Below, one piece after another: positions 12,391 to 24,080 of a stretch of DNA of 64,000 nt. A model generated the notes under the pieces. The model was not told where the DNA came from. It worked only from the letters and a program-made list of their open reading frames with translations, and did not search any database. Each line of letters begins with the position of its first letter. Positions within the stretch are counted from its first letter, which is position 1. A program made the translations under genes and the position numbers. Location: NCBI GenBank assembly GCA_027563935.2, contig CM050446.2, positions 24,679,501 through 24,743,500 on the forward strand, in the 5' to 3' direction. The stretch comes from Costus lasius (taxonomy: Eukaryota > Streptophyta > Magnoliopsida > Zingiberales > Costaceae).

Positions 12391-12930
12391 TAAATCTAAG
12401 CCTCCTCTTAATTGCAAAGGAACGAGGGATTGAAGGAAGATCAAATTTACCTGATATCTACTTTATTTCCACTTCAAAAAAATTAAGATAAAAAGGTTCC
12501 AAGCTCAAGTTAGTATGAATAGATATGAATTTTCGAAAGCCTCATTTGTGTTTATTTCTTTTGTTCCTCATGTTAATTTTGGACCTACCTTAACTCTAAA
12601 AGGTGGTTGACTCTAGTGTTAGAGTCAATAGTTATACTTATGGAAAATGTTTCGGTCCTTTCATGCATATAAAATATCCGGGAGATGTGAACATGTTAAA
12701 CTTTAGTTGTGCTAAATTGAAATTTATTTCTCTAAAGACACTCGCATACATGTTCCTCTCCATTAAACATATAAAGAAATCTAATTAATGGTCATCTTCT
12801 TGTTTAATAAGATTTCTAGATCGTTCAAGAATATAACTATTTATAATTTTTTAAATTCATTAAAGATTTTTAATGTTGATGGATTATCAAACCTCAATTC
12901 AGTGAGTTTCTAACAAAGTTTTCCTACCGT
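12391..12930. repeat. Duplicated block S, second (shortened) copy
   Basis: Matches 36710-37210 and part of 3560-4000. No coding content; short open frames here are not shared between copies. Confidence 0.6.
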
Positions 12931-13758
12931 CTCTTAAGACGGTTGATGTTGTATTCATAGTATTTTCCCTATACTCTAAAACATATCAGTGTCTAGTAAT
13001 TAGTTATGATAATTTGTGATAATAAATTGAGTAGGCATCTTAAGATAAGACAAAAATCCATTAGATGATTGTCTATATATAATGTGATAATCTTGTTGAT
13101 TGCCTAACTAAAATTTGTCTCAAACCAAAGTAGTAGCCTTATCTAGGGGAATGGGGGTTTATCCATAATGGGCCCTCCTATAGTGGCAACCCAACCTCCT
13201 TGATAAGTAAATCATAGAAAGAGGTTCAATGGGTAACAACAAGCTGACTGGTTGGCTAAGGAGTACCAATTAAAAATTTATAAAAACACTACTGTGTTTG
13301 TTGGAGTTATTATAAAACTCTAATGTCTCATTCCTAAGGTGATTTTGTACTCCTCTGTAGATGTAAGGTTGAGTATATAACTCTTAAAAAAACTCAAAGG
13401 TATATCCTAAGAAGTGCCTCTACACACTTTCTCATAGGGTTTCTCCTATATGTAACTTTTCCATATACGGCCGTGGAATAGAGACTAGACTTCTCTAGCT
13501 AAGTGAAAGTTACATGAATAAGAAGATTATGCGCACGGCCAAAAATGCGCAACCCCGCGTCACAAGGTTTCGTGTGTGCACCATTCAACATTGGGTCAAA
13601 AGAGTGTAGTTCAAGACCTAGTTCAGTACATTTATTCCAATGGAGTTCCGTCTACTAAGTGTGTGAAGCATAACTTTTCCCTGACCGCATGATATAGGTA
13701 TTTGACAGTAAATTTTATTTTTAACTTTAATTTGGGCTTTTGTGTTTTTGTGGGAGAT
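12931..13758 (+). mobile_element. Probable internal remnant of a Ty1/copia-like element, ending in a purine tract
   Basis: No open frame survives. The stretch ends in TGGGAGAT immediately before a TG-starting LTR, the usual place of a polypurine tract. Its assignment to the same element as the LTR at 13759 is inferred from position only; the left edge is unknown. Confidence 0.35.
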
Positions 13759-14239
13759 TGTTGGTATTTTAATAAGAAAAACCCAAAATCCACCTACTAT
13801 TTTTATTGGGCAATTAATTTATTATTCTTTAATTTCGCCCATAACAATTTAATATTAATAATAGCTTAATTGAGTCACTTCAATTAGTTTATTATTTAAT
13901 TCATCTTAATTAATAAATAATATTATTATATTTATCCAAATAAGACATGTTTAAATTAGACATACTTAATTTGGCTTCCTAGTCGTTGCAACTTCTCCTA
14001 TATAAAGAGAGGCATGCAGAGTTTGGAAAATACATCGACAAACTTCTTTTCTCTCTCATGCTCCCTCTCTATTTTTATGTTGTTAGCCGAAAGTGCCTTG
14101 TGATAACTGCTACACCGACGCATCGACAATAGTGGACTACCTAGTTGAATCTTCGAGGTTGAACACCGATCAAATCTTGTGCGAGGGACAGAAATCCACC
14201 TAAAGACAGATCTTTGGATCACCTTCAAGTTTTCTAACA
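13759..14239 (+). mobile_element. Probable copia-type 3' LTR
   Basis: Starts TGTTGGTATTTTAATAAG directly after the purine tract TGGGAGAT, and contains a good TATA box (TATATAAAG, from about 13999) followed by a CT-rich leader. A plausible CA end is TTCTAACA at 14239. The TGTTGG start after a GGGAGA tract is characteristic of plant copia LTRs. No second LTR was found, so the element is truncated and no target duplication can be tested. Confidence 0.5.
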
Positions 14240-16055
14240 CTGATTTATTTTTTGGTCTTTGTTAATTACAGAATTAGATCCAACCGTTTATACAGCTTTC
14301 TAAGGCAAGCCTCGAGTGCTTTAGGTGACGACTCAATTTCAAATAAGACTCAAGGGCTTATCAACAAAGCTAGCTCAGGATAGAACTTAAAAAGCTTTTT
14401 TGATATGCATGTAACACTCGAGCTTGCTAGATGTAAGCTCAATGGAAGGTCACATGAAAGAGTATTCTTCATTGAAGTTGAACTTGCGAGCTTGCAAGTG
14501 TAAACAAAATATTTATAACTTAATGAGAGCAAAACTCAATCGAAGAGCGTGATGAAATGTTGTACCTCGAAATAAGATTAGAGAACTTAGCAAGTATAAA
14601 CAGATATATGGTCGGTTATCCGAAAAACCAAAAAATCACTTGAACCGAATTGAAAAATTGAATAGGTGGTTAGCCAAAAAATCAAAAAACCAAAAAAATG
14701 CATGAACCAAATCGAACGGACAGTTAACCGAATAAACCAATTCAGTTCCTAGTCAATTATCTGGGTATGAGTTTGATGTTTAGTTCAGTTTCAATTAAGG
14801 GATTCGAGGGTCAAATTTTACCTCAATTAATGAACCGACCGACCGAGATATATTAAATATCTTATTTTTAATTTTAACCCAGACCCTTGACGTGATCCAA
14901 CCACTTGTTGTCTTCACAAGCACTCTTTAGCGGTTCAGCCAATTGGCCTTCTCCTTGTCTCCTTGACTCCTAACTCCTTCACACTTCACAAGCACTCTTC
15001 AGCGGTTCAGCCAATGCTTTTTTAAAGTGGATTGGTACTCGAGTCGACAATGCCTGTACGTTTTAAAGAGGTAAACATATTTAGTGCTGCCGGGAACTCC
15101 AGAAAATCAAGCATCTGTACTTCTTGTTCTTGTCCTCATTCTTCCTGTGTGTGCGTGCCTGACAAACATTTTGCATGTACTAGTAATTTATAATTGTTCA
15201 ACGAGACTCTGACAGGCTCTATTTCCATATGTTGGTTTACTTTGTTTATCAAATTGATTTCACTTTAGCCGACCAGAAATTTTCTGCAAGAATTCATTAC
15301 CTGGTGCCAAAAGTAGCAAAACTTGTATCGTTTTGTATCGTTCAGTAAGTAGCAAAACTTTGTTATTATATCAGGGAGCATCTCAGTAATTTCATCCCCT
15401 AACTTAAAGGGTTCAGCAGTTACATTCGAAAAATGCTGGAAGCTTCTTCTACTGCTTAGAGGATCATCAGATGTCAATTTAGCTTATTATTCTCAAAACT
15501 CAAAATGCACAGTTAGGTAAATAGCCCATACGTATTGAACAGAGATCACAAACTACCAAAATTTGGCAGACAAAACAAATTCAGTTGAATCAAACTACAC
15601 TAAGTACTTCGACGTAATAAGATAAACAGTCTGTATAGTATTTTAATATTGAAATGTGAGGGTTTCTCAATTTTTTGAGTTGTATCAAAATTATACATGA
15701 ATTGTACCGACCTAGCCCCCAGTCTTGGAATCATTGCTGCAAATGCACATATTACAAAATAGTTAGTGCTTTCAAGAAAAAAAAATAGATTTACATTGTA
15801 AACTTGGATATTCATAAGATAATCTCAACTTATAAAATCGTTACATGGATTCAATTAAGATTTCATTTAGTTTCAATGATCAGTTAACTGTTGGTTAACC
15901 ATTCTACTGGTTAACCAGTCGAATGGTTCGAGAACGATTCGTGATTTTTCTAAACCAAATAGTTTGGTTAACTAGTTGACCGTAGTCAACGATTCAGTTA
16001 ACCAACCTTAACCACCCTTAGTAAGGAGACTGTCTCCTTAAAAAATTTTAAAGAA
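14240..16055. repeat. Duplicated blocks U and V, first copy
   Basis: 14280-14600 (block U) recurs at 32150-32480 and 49080-49400. 15090-16040 (block V) recurs at 32680-33660. A 30-bp direct repeat around CACTCTTYAGCGGTTCAGCC lies at about 14914 and 14985. The exon-like segment at 15409-15516 is treated as a finding. No intact gene. Confidence 0.6.
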
Positions 16056-17096
16056 TTCAAATATGTAATTGTTGGGTTATTCTCACAACACATGTGGGCG
16101 CGCATGAGCATCAAAATCTATGCATCAGATTTATAAAATAGGAAGAAAAAGGAATTTTGAAAGGAGAAAATGGAGGGAATAGAGAGATGCTTAATGCTTT
16201 GCGTTGTTCCTCCGCTCAGATTAACGCACTATTTGAGCAAATCAAAGAATAAATCGACATCTCTGTCTGAAAGAATAACGGAAAAATGTCCTAGGCACGG
16301 CCTGTGCCTAACTGTGGTTAATCCACTGTTCAATGAGTGCACATCTCAATGCCGCTCATGGAGTTTGTTCACTGCAAACTTCTGTTAGGTTTTAAAAAAA
16401 ATTCAAAAATAGAAGCAAAGTTCGATAATAAACATAAATATAAATTTATGTTAAGTTTTAGACAAGTTTGACAATAAATAACAAAGTTCGACAATATATC
16501 GTTGAACATTGAAGTTCGACAATAAACAAAAATATAAATTTCTATTAAGTTTTAGACATGTTTGACTTTAGATAATAAAGTTCAACAATATATCGTTGAA
16601 CTTTGAAGTTCGATAATAAACATAAATATAAATTTCTATTAAGTTTTAGATAAGTTCGATAATAGATAACAAAATTCGATAATATAAGTTTAAACTTTGT
16701 TATATATTATCGAACTTATTTGAAACTTGACCCAAACTTGCATAAACCAATGGAAATAATTTAGAATATTTTGGTGTGAATTCTTATAAATTTATTTATT
16801 TTTTTTCTTTATTATTTTTATAAATTTTTTATTTATGCTTATTGTCGAATTTTGACATCTATTGTTGAATTTTTGTAAAACTTAATAAAAGTTTGTAGAC
16901 AACAAACTCCAGCGTGCCAAAAAAATTCTAGGCATGGCCCGTGCATGGCCCGTGCCTAGCACATTTTTCTATGAATAACTTTCTCTTCTCCTGTTTCTTT
17001 CACTTTCTCAACTTCTCCTCCTGATCTTATTTAATGTGCTCCAGCAACTAGACTTCAATACAATTCCTTTCACTCTCTGTCTCTCGCGCTCTCTCC
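16056..17096 (+). promoter_or_regulatory. Promoter of PP2 copy 3, interrupted by a MITE-like element
   Basis: The lectin-type 5' flank (16060-16282, shared with 33690-33910) is split from the core promoter by the insertion at about 16283-16972. The TATA-like TTATTTAAT at 17027-17035 and CT-rich leader survive, so the insertion ends only about 55 bases upstream of the TATA box. Confidence 0.5.
16283..16972. mobile_element. MITE-like or fold-back DNA element with internal tandem repeats
   Basis: The left end GAAAAATGTCCTAGGCACGG and the right end (inverted, GAAAAATGTGCTAGGCACGG) form terminal inverted repeats. The inverted similarity continues inward (GGAGTTTGTT...GCAAACTT on the left against its complement near 16875-16915). 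Inside, a unit of about 95 bp with GTTCGAYAATAAACA and ATATCGTTGAAC is repeated about three times (16416-16700). GAATAAC occurs on both flanks (16273 area and after 16975), suggesting a target duplication of 7-9 bp, as in Mutator or hAT elements, but it is not exact. No transposase. Confidence 0.6.
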
Positions 17097-17497
17097 ATGA
17101 CTTCTCACTACAAGGCAGACGAAAACAAGAAATATACAGAATGGGTAGACTTTCAGGTAATTGATTGCAATTCTAAAGCATCGTCTCTGCTGATACTAAT
17201 CAATCTCCTGCTGGATTACAATGCATAGGAGGACAGGTCGGAAATCAAAGCCGTCGCACTGGACGTCACCTGGGGCATAGATAAACGCTACTGGACAATC
17301 CCTCCCCCTACCGACCCCGGGTAATCTATCGATCTATATCGATCTATCTGTCTATCTGTCCATTGCCTGAATATATGTCTAAATGAATCGGTGGATGCAG
17401 AAAGCCGTTGCAGCTGCATCAAGTGGCGTGGCTGGAGGTGAGTTGTTGCATCACCGTAAACAAAACTAAACTGACAGCTAACAAGCGGTATGTTATG
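17097..17497 (+). pseudogene. PP2-like lectin copy 3, 5' half relic
   Basis: Exon 1 (17097-17156, starting MTSHYKADENKK) and exon 2 (17229-17320, with LDVTWGIDKRYWTIP) are intact with proper splice sites, and exon 3 starts at 17401. After VAWLEV the sequence diverges (VSCCITVNK), can still be aligned around NKRY, and runs into a stop at about 17520. The rest of the lectin domain is missing here. This is a broken gene and can at most yield a truncated product. Confidence 0.75.
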
Positions 17498-19240
17498 CAA
17501 TTTATCTTTTTAATAATAAACTGAGCCACAACCTACAGATCCCTTCGCGGAGATCTCAGCCCTACACTAGAGTGGCCCGTGACCGGTTAGGATCGCATTG
17601 TGGAAGCTGGCTCAGCACTCTACAAGTCCTCACACCTCCACGTGTGCGAAGGGTTCGGTGTAAATACCGCCCCTCAGACACGAATACAAATCTTACACTT
17701 GTGCAATAATGCGTCGAAGACTCTCCGACTACTATGCACTCACAAAAAGTCCACAGCCCGCGTTCCTTTCTCTACACAGCCGAGATAAGCACCAGCGCGG
17801 CCTCAAGCAATCACAAGGAGAAGATGGCGAACACCTTCAAGGGTGCCGGCACACACGTCTGGGAATGCAGTAAGCAACGTGCACGAACACCTTCGAGGGT
17901 GTCGGCACGTTTATGCAATCACCTACAAGCAAGCATAACTCGTACTACACATATGCGGGCAAAATAGCGCAAAGAACTATTTGGACGAAATGCCACATAA
18001 AGTCCGGACGGCAATAAAAGTTCCTATCCACTACACAAAGGAAAACCGTCCTACTACCACTACACACGATAGATCCAGAGAGGGTTTACCCTTGTAGCGT
18101 GCCACCACTCCACGAGCCGAGCCCACCGAGATCCTCCGAAAAGCTGCGCTGGAAAGTCCGGTCGAAGTCAAAGCGCGTCGCGCGAACGAACACACGCAAC
18201 TACCCCTTTCTCTCCTTCACGGCTCACGTCCGGAACAGGGGCGACTCTCGGCTGAAACAAGGGAAGAGTCCCCTTCTTCGTCAATTGTCGTCCAGCCACC
18301 GGAGTCACACCGGGCGGTCAGGATCTCGTTGCCAACGGAAGGAGAACTGCCGCCGAAGGATTGTCGCCGGAGAAGCCGCCACCGACAAGCATTTGAACCC
18401 AATGGAAGCGCTGCTCGCGTGGAACCGGGGATCAAAAAATCTGATCCCACTCCCGCGTCTAGCCGCCGGCGTCGGAGGGGATACTTCCCTCCTTACCTCA
18501 GGGCACTGGAGAATAACCTAGAAGCCTCACGTCGACGAGTCCACGGTCGAAACCTCATCGCCGAACTAGAAAACTGAAGCTCTACTTCCAAATCTAAAAT
18601 GGTCGTCGCTAGACCTTGCCCAAGCACTCGATCCCGCTTGAATGGCAACCTCCCCTCGATGAGGATGGAAATCCAACCTCGCCGCCACGCAAGCCACGAT
18701 TTCCGGTGATGAAAATCACGCTTCCACCGGGGCAAAATCCAATCGTTGCCCTGGGCTCATCCATGTAGGATTCCATGCCTGATTTCACTATCACCCTCAC
18801 CGCCACACCAGCACTAGTTGCCAGCGACCTTCCTTTTCCAGCGCACCCCCTCCACTTGCTAGAATCAACGCCGGGTGACAGCGCTTTCAGCTCAAAACGA
18901 AGAACAGGGGAATTTTCCCCCATTCGCACACACGCGCCGCTGGACCGTGAACCGGCTGAATTGGTTCAGTTCAGCCTGGAAGGTTGGTTCAGGCTGGTTC
19001 GGGGCTGATTAGACCTCAGAATCTCCCCACGGTCGACCCTCTTCGTCGCGCTTGCAAGCTGGGGTCCATGGGTTGAGCCGGAAACCCACATCCACGTGTG
19101 AACCCACACTCCATGGTTCGACTCAACCCTCGCCAAGGGACTTGTGTCAACCTCAGTGACACAATCGCACGCCTGAGTTGTCCAACACGTCTGATGACGA
19201 GGGGTCCCGTCATCAATCACCCTCGGTGTGCTTTGGGATT
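17498..19240. mobile_element. GC-rich inserted element splitting PP2 copy 3
   Basis: About 1.7 kb of GC-rich sequence, unlike the AT-rich surroundings, separates the two halves of the lectin relic. Its texture (CCGCCGG-rich, with repeats such as CGAACACCTTCGAGGGTG-like units at 17829 and 17883) resembles the LTRs at 7360 and 37257, but I found no direct match and could not fix ends or a target duplication. The many GC-rich open frames (for example 18099-18521) overlap on both strands and look like chance frames. Its class is undetermined; an LTR is the best guess. Confidence 0.4.
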
Positions 19241-19657
19241 TGTGCTAAATCCGGGGAGCATCACATACATGGTGGAATTCGAGATGAGCATGAAGCTGGA
19301 GAGTGCATTCGGGTGGAGCGGCTGCCCCGTGCAGCTGCTTGTCAAGGTCGGCTCGAAAAGAAACGTGTGAAAGTCTGCAGACCTCAGCCTGCTAACAAAG
19401 TATAGACGCGGGGGGGGGTGGGGGTGGAGACCACTCTGATACCTTCTGATGCCATGCCCCTCATCTTCATCGTCTCCAAGGATGACCTCGATCCCAATTC
19501 AAACGTCGAACTCAACTTGGGCTTGTTTGAGGTTTGGAAGGGTAGGAGGAAGGGAGGCCTCAACATCCACAAAGTCATCATCGTGGGTGAATTCGCTACC
19601 ACAATTATGTTCGCCACCAAGGATGATTTTGGACGTCGTCGAAAAACAAGGCAATAG
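19241..19657 (+). pseudogene. PP2-like lectin relic, 3' half (copy 3 or a separate diverged copy)
   Basis: It aligns to the lectin exon from LNPGSITYMVEF through SAFGWSGCPVQLLVKVG and on to LFEVWKGRRKGGLNIH. A TGA at 19368-19370 replaces the TGG tryptophan codon of the other copies. A G-run at 19411-19419 shifts the frame before the last third. The last frame reads past the usual end to 19657. Its first residues overlap the same lectin region as the end of the 5' relic, so these may be remnants of two different copies. Confidence 0.72.
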
Positions 19658-20600
19658 TAAGTGAATGTACAAATCTAGCTTGTTTTATTGATAGAATAGA
19701 GATTACAAGTATTAATAGAGTTGGAAATAAACTCTTGAGTTACCATAATTAAAACCTAATGCAAAGTTCAAGATGTTAAACATTCAACCGAGGCATCATT
19801 TGGTTAGGATGCAGAATACTTAATTGCCCTAATATAATTCAGGTTTAACTTTCAACAAATTAAACCACACAAATAATCGAGTTCTATGCATCTATTTATG
19901 TGTTGTCGTAATAAGGAGTGTTGTTCTTCTCTACACCATTCGTCAAGTAATAATCTATACGTGTTTTTTGTTCTTACATATACTTTGTGTATGTATACTA
20001 ACGTACACTGTGATTCTTGTTTTAATATAATGGGACAAGGTTTCTAAAGTTTCGAGGAAAATTGGCTCCCTAGAAAATACACTTCTTACCTTGAGTGCTA
20101 TCGAGTGTTCTTCTCATATCTCCCGAGAGCTTTCCTTTTACTCCTTCCAACTTTTCATCCATTCTCTACTCTTTTTCTTCCTACTAAACACACTATAAGT
20201 TCTCTAAGGAGACACTTCTCAAAATAGCACCTCTTGAGCACTTTGCCAAGGATTCATCTTGGAGGTGTTTATTGGATGCATGTGTTTTTGTATTTAATAA
20301 CCAACACATCGTTCATTGCTTAATATAGATGAACCATTCAAACTTTTAGCTTGTGTGTTTTAGAGTCTATCCCTCAACCCTAAACCATTATGAATAAGGG
20401 TACCCTAGGTTTATATAAGGCCAAGTTCTTTTTCTCAAAAGTATGGGTAGATTTGAATTAAATCTATGATTATTGTAATATGTTATCAAGGACTATATGT
20501 TGGGCTGGGGTAGATTTGAATTAGATTATATTAGTTAGTGGAAAAGGGAGGAAGAATGTTGGCAACCTACTTAATTTGTTTTGTTTAGGTGTGTAATTGT
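19658..20600. other. Intergenic sequence, nothing recognised
   Basis: AT-rich. No exon or clear repeat match before block R resumes. Confidence 0.4.
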
Positions 20601-20831
20601 TTTTTTTTTTTTGAATTAGCATGATGAACAAATCATTTTTTTAATATCTTATTAATTATGTTTTCACTTTAAAATGTTGAATTTAATTTATCAAGCTATT
20701 GTCCTCTAAAGTGTAATGCCTCTAGATTTGACTTATATTTAGCATAAGTTACTTATAATTATATAATTCAAACATTCTAATCCTTCATGTTCTTCGATTA
20801 ATGATAAATTTTACACAATTTATATTCAAAT

Positions 20832-20867
<36 letters not shown>

Positions 20868-21690
20868 ATTCTTTAATCAAGATTATAAATTTCCATATAA
20901 ATACATTGAGATTATTGTATTTTGGCAATAGAGTGCTCTCTTTTGTGGTATCTATAATAAGTAAAAATGTCCGCTATCTAAGAACCTCTTGATCTTCACA
21001 AAAGAATGTGTTTTTATAATAAAAAAAATTAGAAGAAAGAAAAGAAAAGAAAATAAAACTATTTTTCTCACATTTACTTAAAAGAAAAAATATAAAGAAA
21101 AAAATCTTTTCTATTTGATTATAATCGAATAGGATCAAAACTAAGGATTGGCGATGGTCCAAGTTTGAAGAATATATTCTTCGCACTCATCAACCTCTTA
21201 GAGAATATATTCTTCAGCAAGGAGTGATTCTTTGAACAAAATGATATAACTTAGTAATTAGTAATGTACACATTTTTCTATACATAGATTAAGTGAAAGT
21301 CGCATATGATAAAGCATACAACACATTAATAATCTTACTAACTTATACTATTATGCGTGTATTAGACCATACTAAAGACATGGCATACACACTAGATAAT
21401 GTATAATCAACTCTTAACATTGTCGAGATAGCACTATTGCTTAGCATTTTTTTCCCAAACTCCCTACTCCATGTTTTCTAATCACATGCTAACAAATTTT
21501 CAAGTGAAAATTACCTATTTTGAGCATGTAGGACTAGCAAAATAGTTTATCTTTAAATAGTTTATTTTCAAGGATATCCATTTTGATTAAAAAGAATTAA
21601 TGGTTGTCAAATCTCATCTTCATTAATTATTTGCTATGTCAAAAAAATTAATAATAATAATCTAATTTTCTTAGGTTGTAGTTCAAAGTT
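20601..21690. repeat. Duplicated block R, diverged copy, with (CT)n microsatellite
   Basis: Matches 1677-2640 and 34830-35517. A CT dinucleotide run of about 32 bases lies at 20834-20866, where the other copies have only CTCTCTCC. The right part (21447-21760) is also found at 33945-34256. Confidence 0.6.
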
Positions 21691-21695
21691 TAGAA

Positions 21696-23775
21696 TGTTA
21701 CACCCAAACGAGTACTAACCTAACAAAGGCTGACAAATTACTCATAAACCACGACAAATATAACCTATAGGATAGCATCTCCTCTGTAAACTAACCAAAA
21801 TTCGCAACACACAATAGTTTAATATGTAATATACAAAATCACTGCTATATAAAAAAAACAACTAGTATTATCAAGGTATCAACTGCAATAACTGCTAATT
21901 ACAAAAAAAAAAAAAATTAGGCAATCATAAACTAAATCAAAATGAATCTGATTAATCAAAATATCGACACAAAGATTGTTACAAACCGATCAACCAAAAT
22001 ACCAAGATATAAGTAGCAACATCAACTCTCTGTATTAATACAATATATCAGCACTAACATTTCTAACTATCTATCATGTGCTGACATAAACTCCAGGGTC
22101 CAGATAGTCTCTAGATCTAGCTATCAACAACATCATGAGCAATTTCTTTACCTAGAGGTAAAGTGATCGGAGTTAGCCCAAACAGCTAAGTAGGAATCAA
22201 CAGCTATGATAATGCATCTAATAACTCTGATAAAATAATCTACCATACAAATGTAACTCAACATGATAAGAAGCAACATCAATAAATTATGAAAACCATA
22301 CATGCGTTGTGCAGTCAAGAGCAATGACCATATAATGCTCCATTACGAGCCCGCACTCTAATAAGAGTATTTCCATCGTTACTCACATGATGGAACAACT
22401 GACTCAACTGACAGCTCGAAGGTGTTGCGTCCAACACCTAGGTAACCCTAGAGAATCCAGGAGAACTCTATCTAGAAATTCTACCAGTCAGCCCCATAAT
22501 CATGAAATGACATCTGATATACTCTCTGATCCACTAGCCTATAAGGCTCAGCCCTAGCTAACATCAGCTAGATAAGATTGCAATGTGGCACGACAAATCA
22601 TATAACTACCCAATGGGCCAAATATCACAATTATGCAATACATGGATCCATGACTCAATAGCCATAACTCAATAATGCAAGCATCATGAACTCAATAATA
22701 ATGTAACTACTATGCTACCCATGTAACAATATCACACAAACATCTGTATGCATAAATAAAAGACAACACCTCGAGTACAAAGGGTACTGAATCAAGATCA
22801 AACAATAGAGCTACAAGATATCATAGTATTTATGAACTACTTAATATAACATATGTACCATAATTGCAAAGATTAGGATAAGATTCCTATCTGTATCACA
22901 GTAGCTCCTAGTGCGTCTAAAGCTCTCTATCTGAGGACCTCTCTAACTGACATCGGTCCGAGTAACACCTATAATAACACAAAATTTATCACATAACAAT
23001 CATATCAACTAATACACTAGTCTAATTTAATTATACATAAATCTAACCTAGTATACATGTATGTGTACGTATACCCATATATACGTACCTATGTGTGTAC
23101 ACACAAAATCTTTCTACACTTTAATTAATATTAATTATTTCAATATTTAACTCATTTGATTATTATTATCTACTTGGATTAATCTAGTATACATGTACGA
23201 TACACAATTAAATTTCAACCTATAATTAGTCAAACACATATTAGGGTTAGCAAGGATGTGTTCTTTGCCCGAATCAGCAACAAGGAAGAGTCAACGGCTG
23301 CAAATGGCGATAAACGACGATGCAACAACATTCGATAAGGAAGAAGGCGTCATCGGTGCCTGAACACACATAAGCACACAACAGCTTGTTGCTGGAGGTG
23401 AAGCCATGCTAACAGACAATGAATGGCAACCCGGCGGCGAACAACAGTGTACGACGAAGCAGCCAACTCCGGTGAGGAAGAAGACTTTGCTGGCGCTCGA
23501 ACACATGTGAACACACTATGAAAATACAGCTAGAAAGGTCGACCTACACCTGCCGACAAAGGAGGAGGGTTGGGTGTCACCCAAGCTTGAACGATGGCGA
23601 AATTGGTGTCAAATGCATGAGGCGACGGAGAAAATCGGAAGAAGATGGTGGTGGGAAGAAGCAGCAGGCGATGGAGAGAGAACAGGAATAGATTAATTAA
23701 ACTTTTCCATTTTACAATTTAGTCCAAGTGTGTACAAAAATTCCAAATAGGTCCTTGGACCACATGGACACAACA
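21696..23775. mobile_element. Solo LTR, 2.1 kb, with perfect target duplication
   Basis: Starts TGTTACACCC, ends GGACACAACA and is flanked by TAGAA on both sides (21691-21695 and 23776-23780). No internal retroelement domain is present. The interior around 22030-22560 matches, in reverse complement, 27420-27920 of the insertion at 25892-28189, so both belong to one LTR family in opposite orientation. Short open frames (such as 23291-23506) have no recognisable product. Confidence 0.78.
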
Positions 23776-24004
23776 TAGAATATGTTTGTTTAGGGTTTAG
23801 GGTTACTATATTTTAATAATTTTATGTGTAGTTTATAGCTTGTAAAAAATAAATTAATGTTTACATATTTTGATTATGTGGTGTAACAAAAATGCTATTT
23901 TGTAAAAATGTCTAAATCTTGGAGTAAAAAAAACCTGAATTAAAGAGTAAAAAAAAGTAAAAACATTATTTTTCATCAAATTTATATTAGAAAATAAAAT
24001 TATG

Positions 24005-24080
24005 TACTTTGTGTGTCGAAATCAAATCCATGACCACTGGTTAATAGCCACGTGCTCTATAGCTAAACTAAGACAACTTT
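24005..24080 (-). repeat. tRNA-like segment (tRNA-derived SINE head or tRNA relic)
   Basis: Read on the minus strand it has an A-box-like TAGTTTAGCTATAGAGCACG, a stem-loop around GTGGCTATTAACCAGTGG and a B-box-like GGATTTGATTTC. This is close to a tRNA-Asn layout, but the anticodon position reads ATT and arms are mismatched, so it is not a functional tRNA. Confidence 0.45.

Noticed and set aside
18099..18577. Open frames in the GC-rich insert of lectin copy 3
   Set aside because: Overlapping frames on both strands with no homology I can recognise, and no upstream splice or promoter support.
23795..23812. Telomere-like GTTTAGGGTTTAGGG
   Set aside because: Only two units; expected by chance in AT-rich plant DNA and not an interstitial telomere array.
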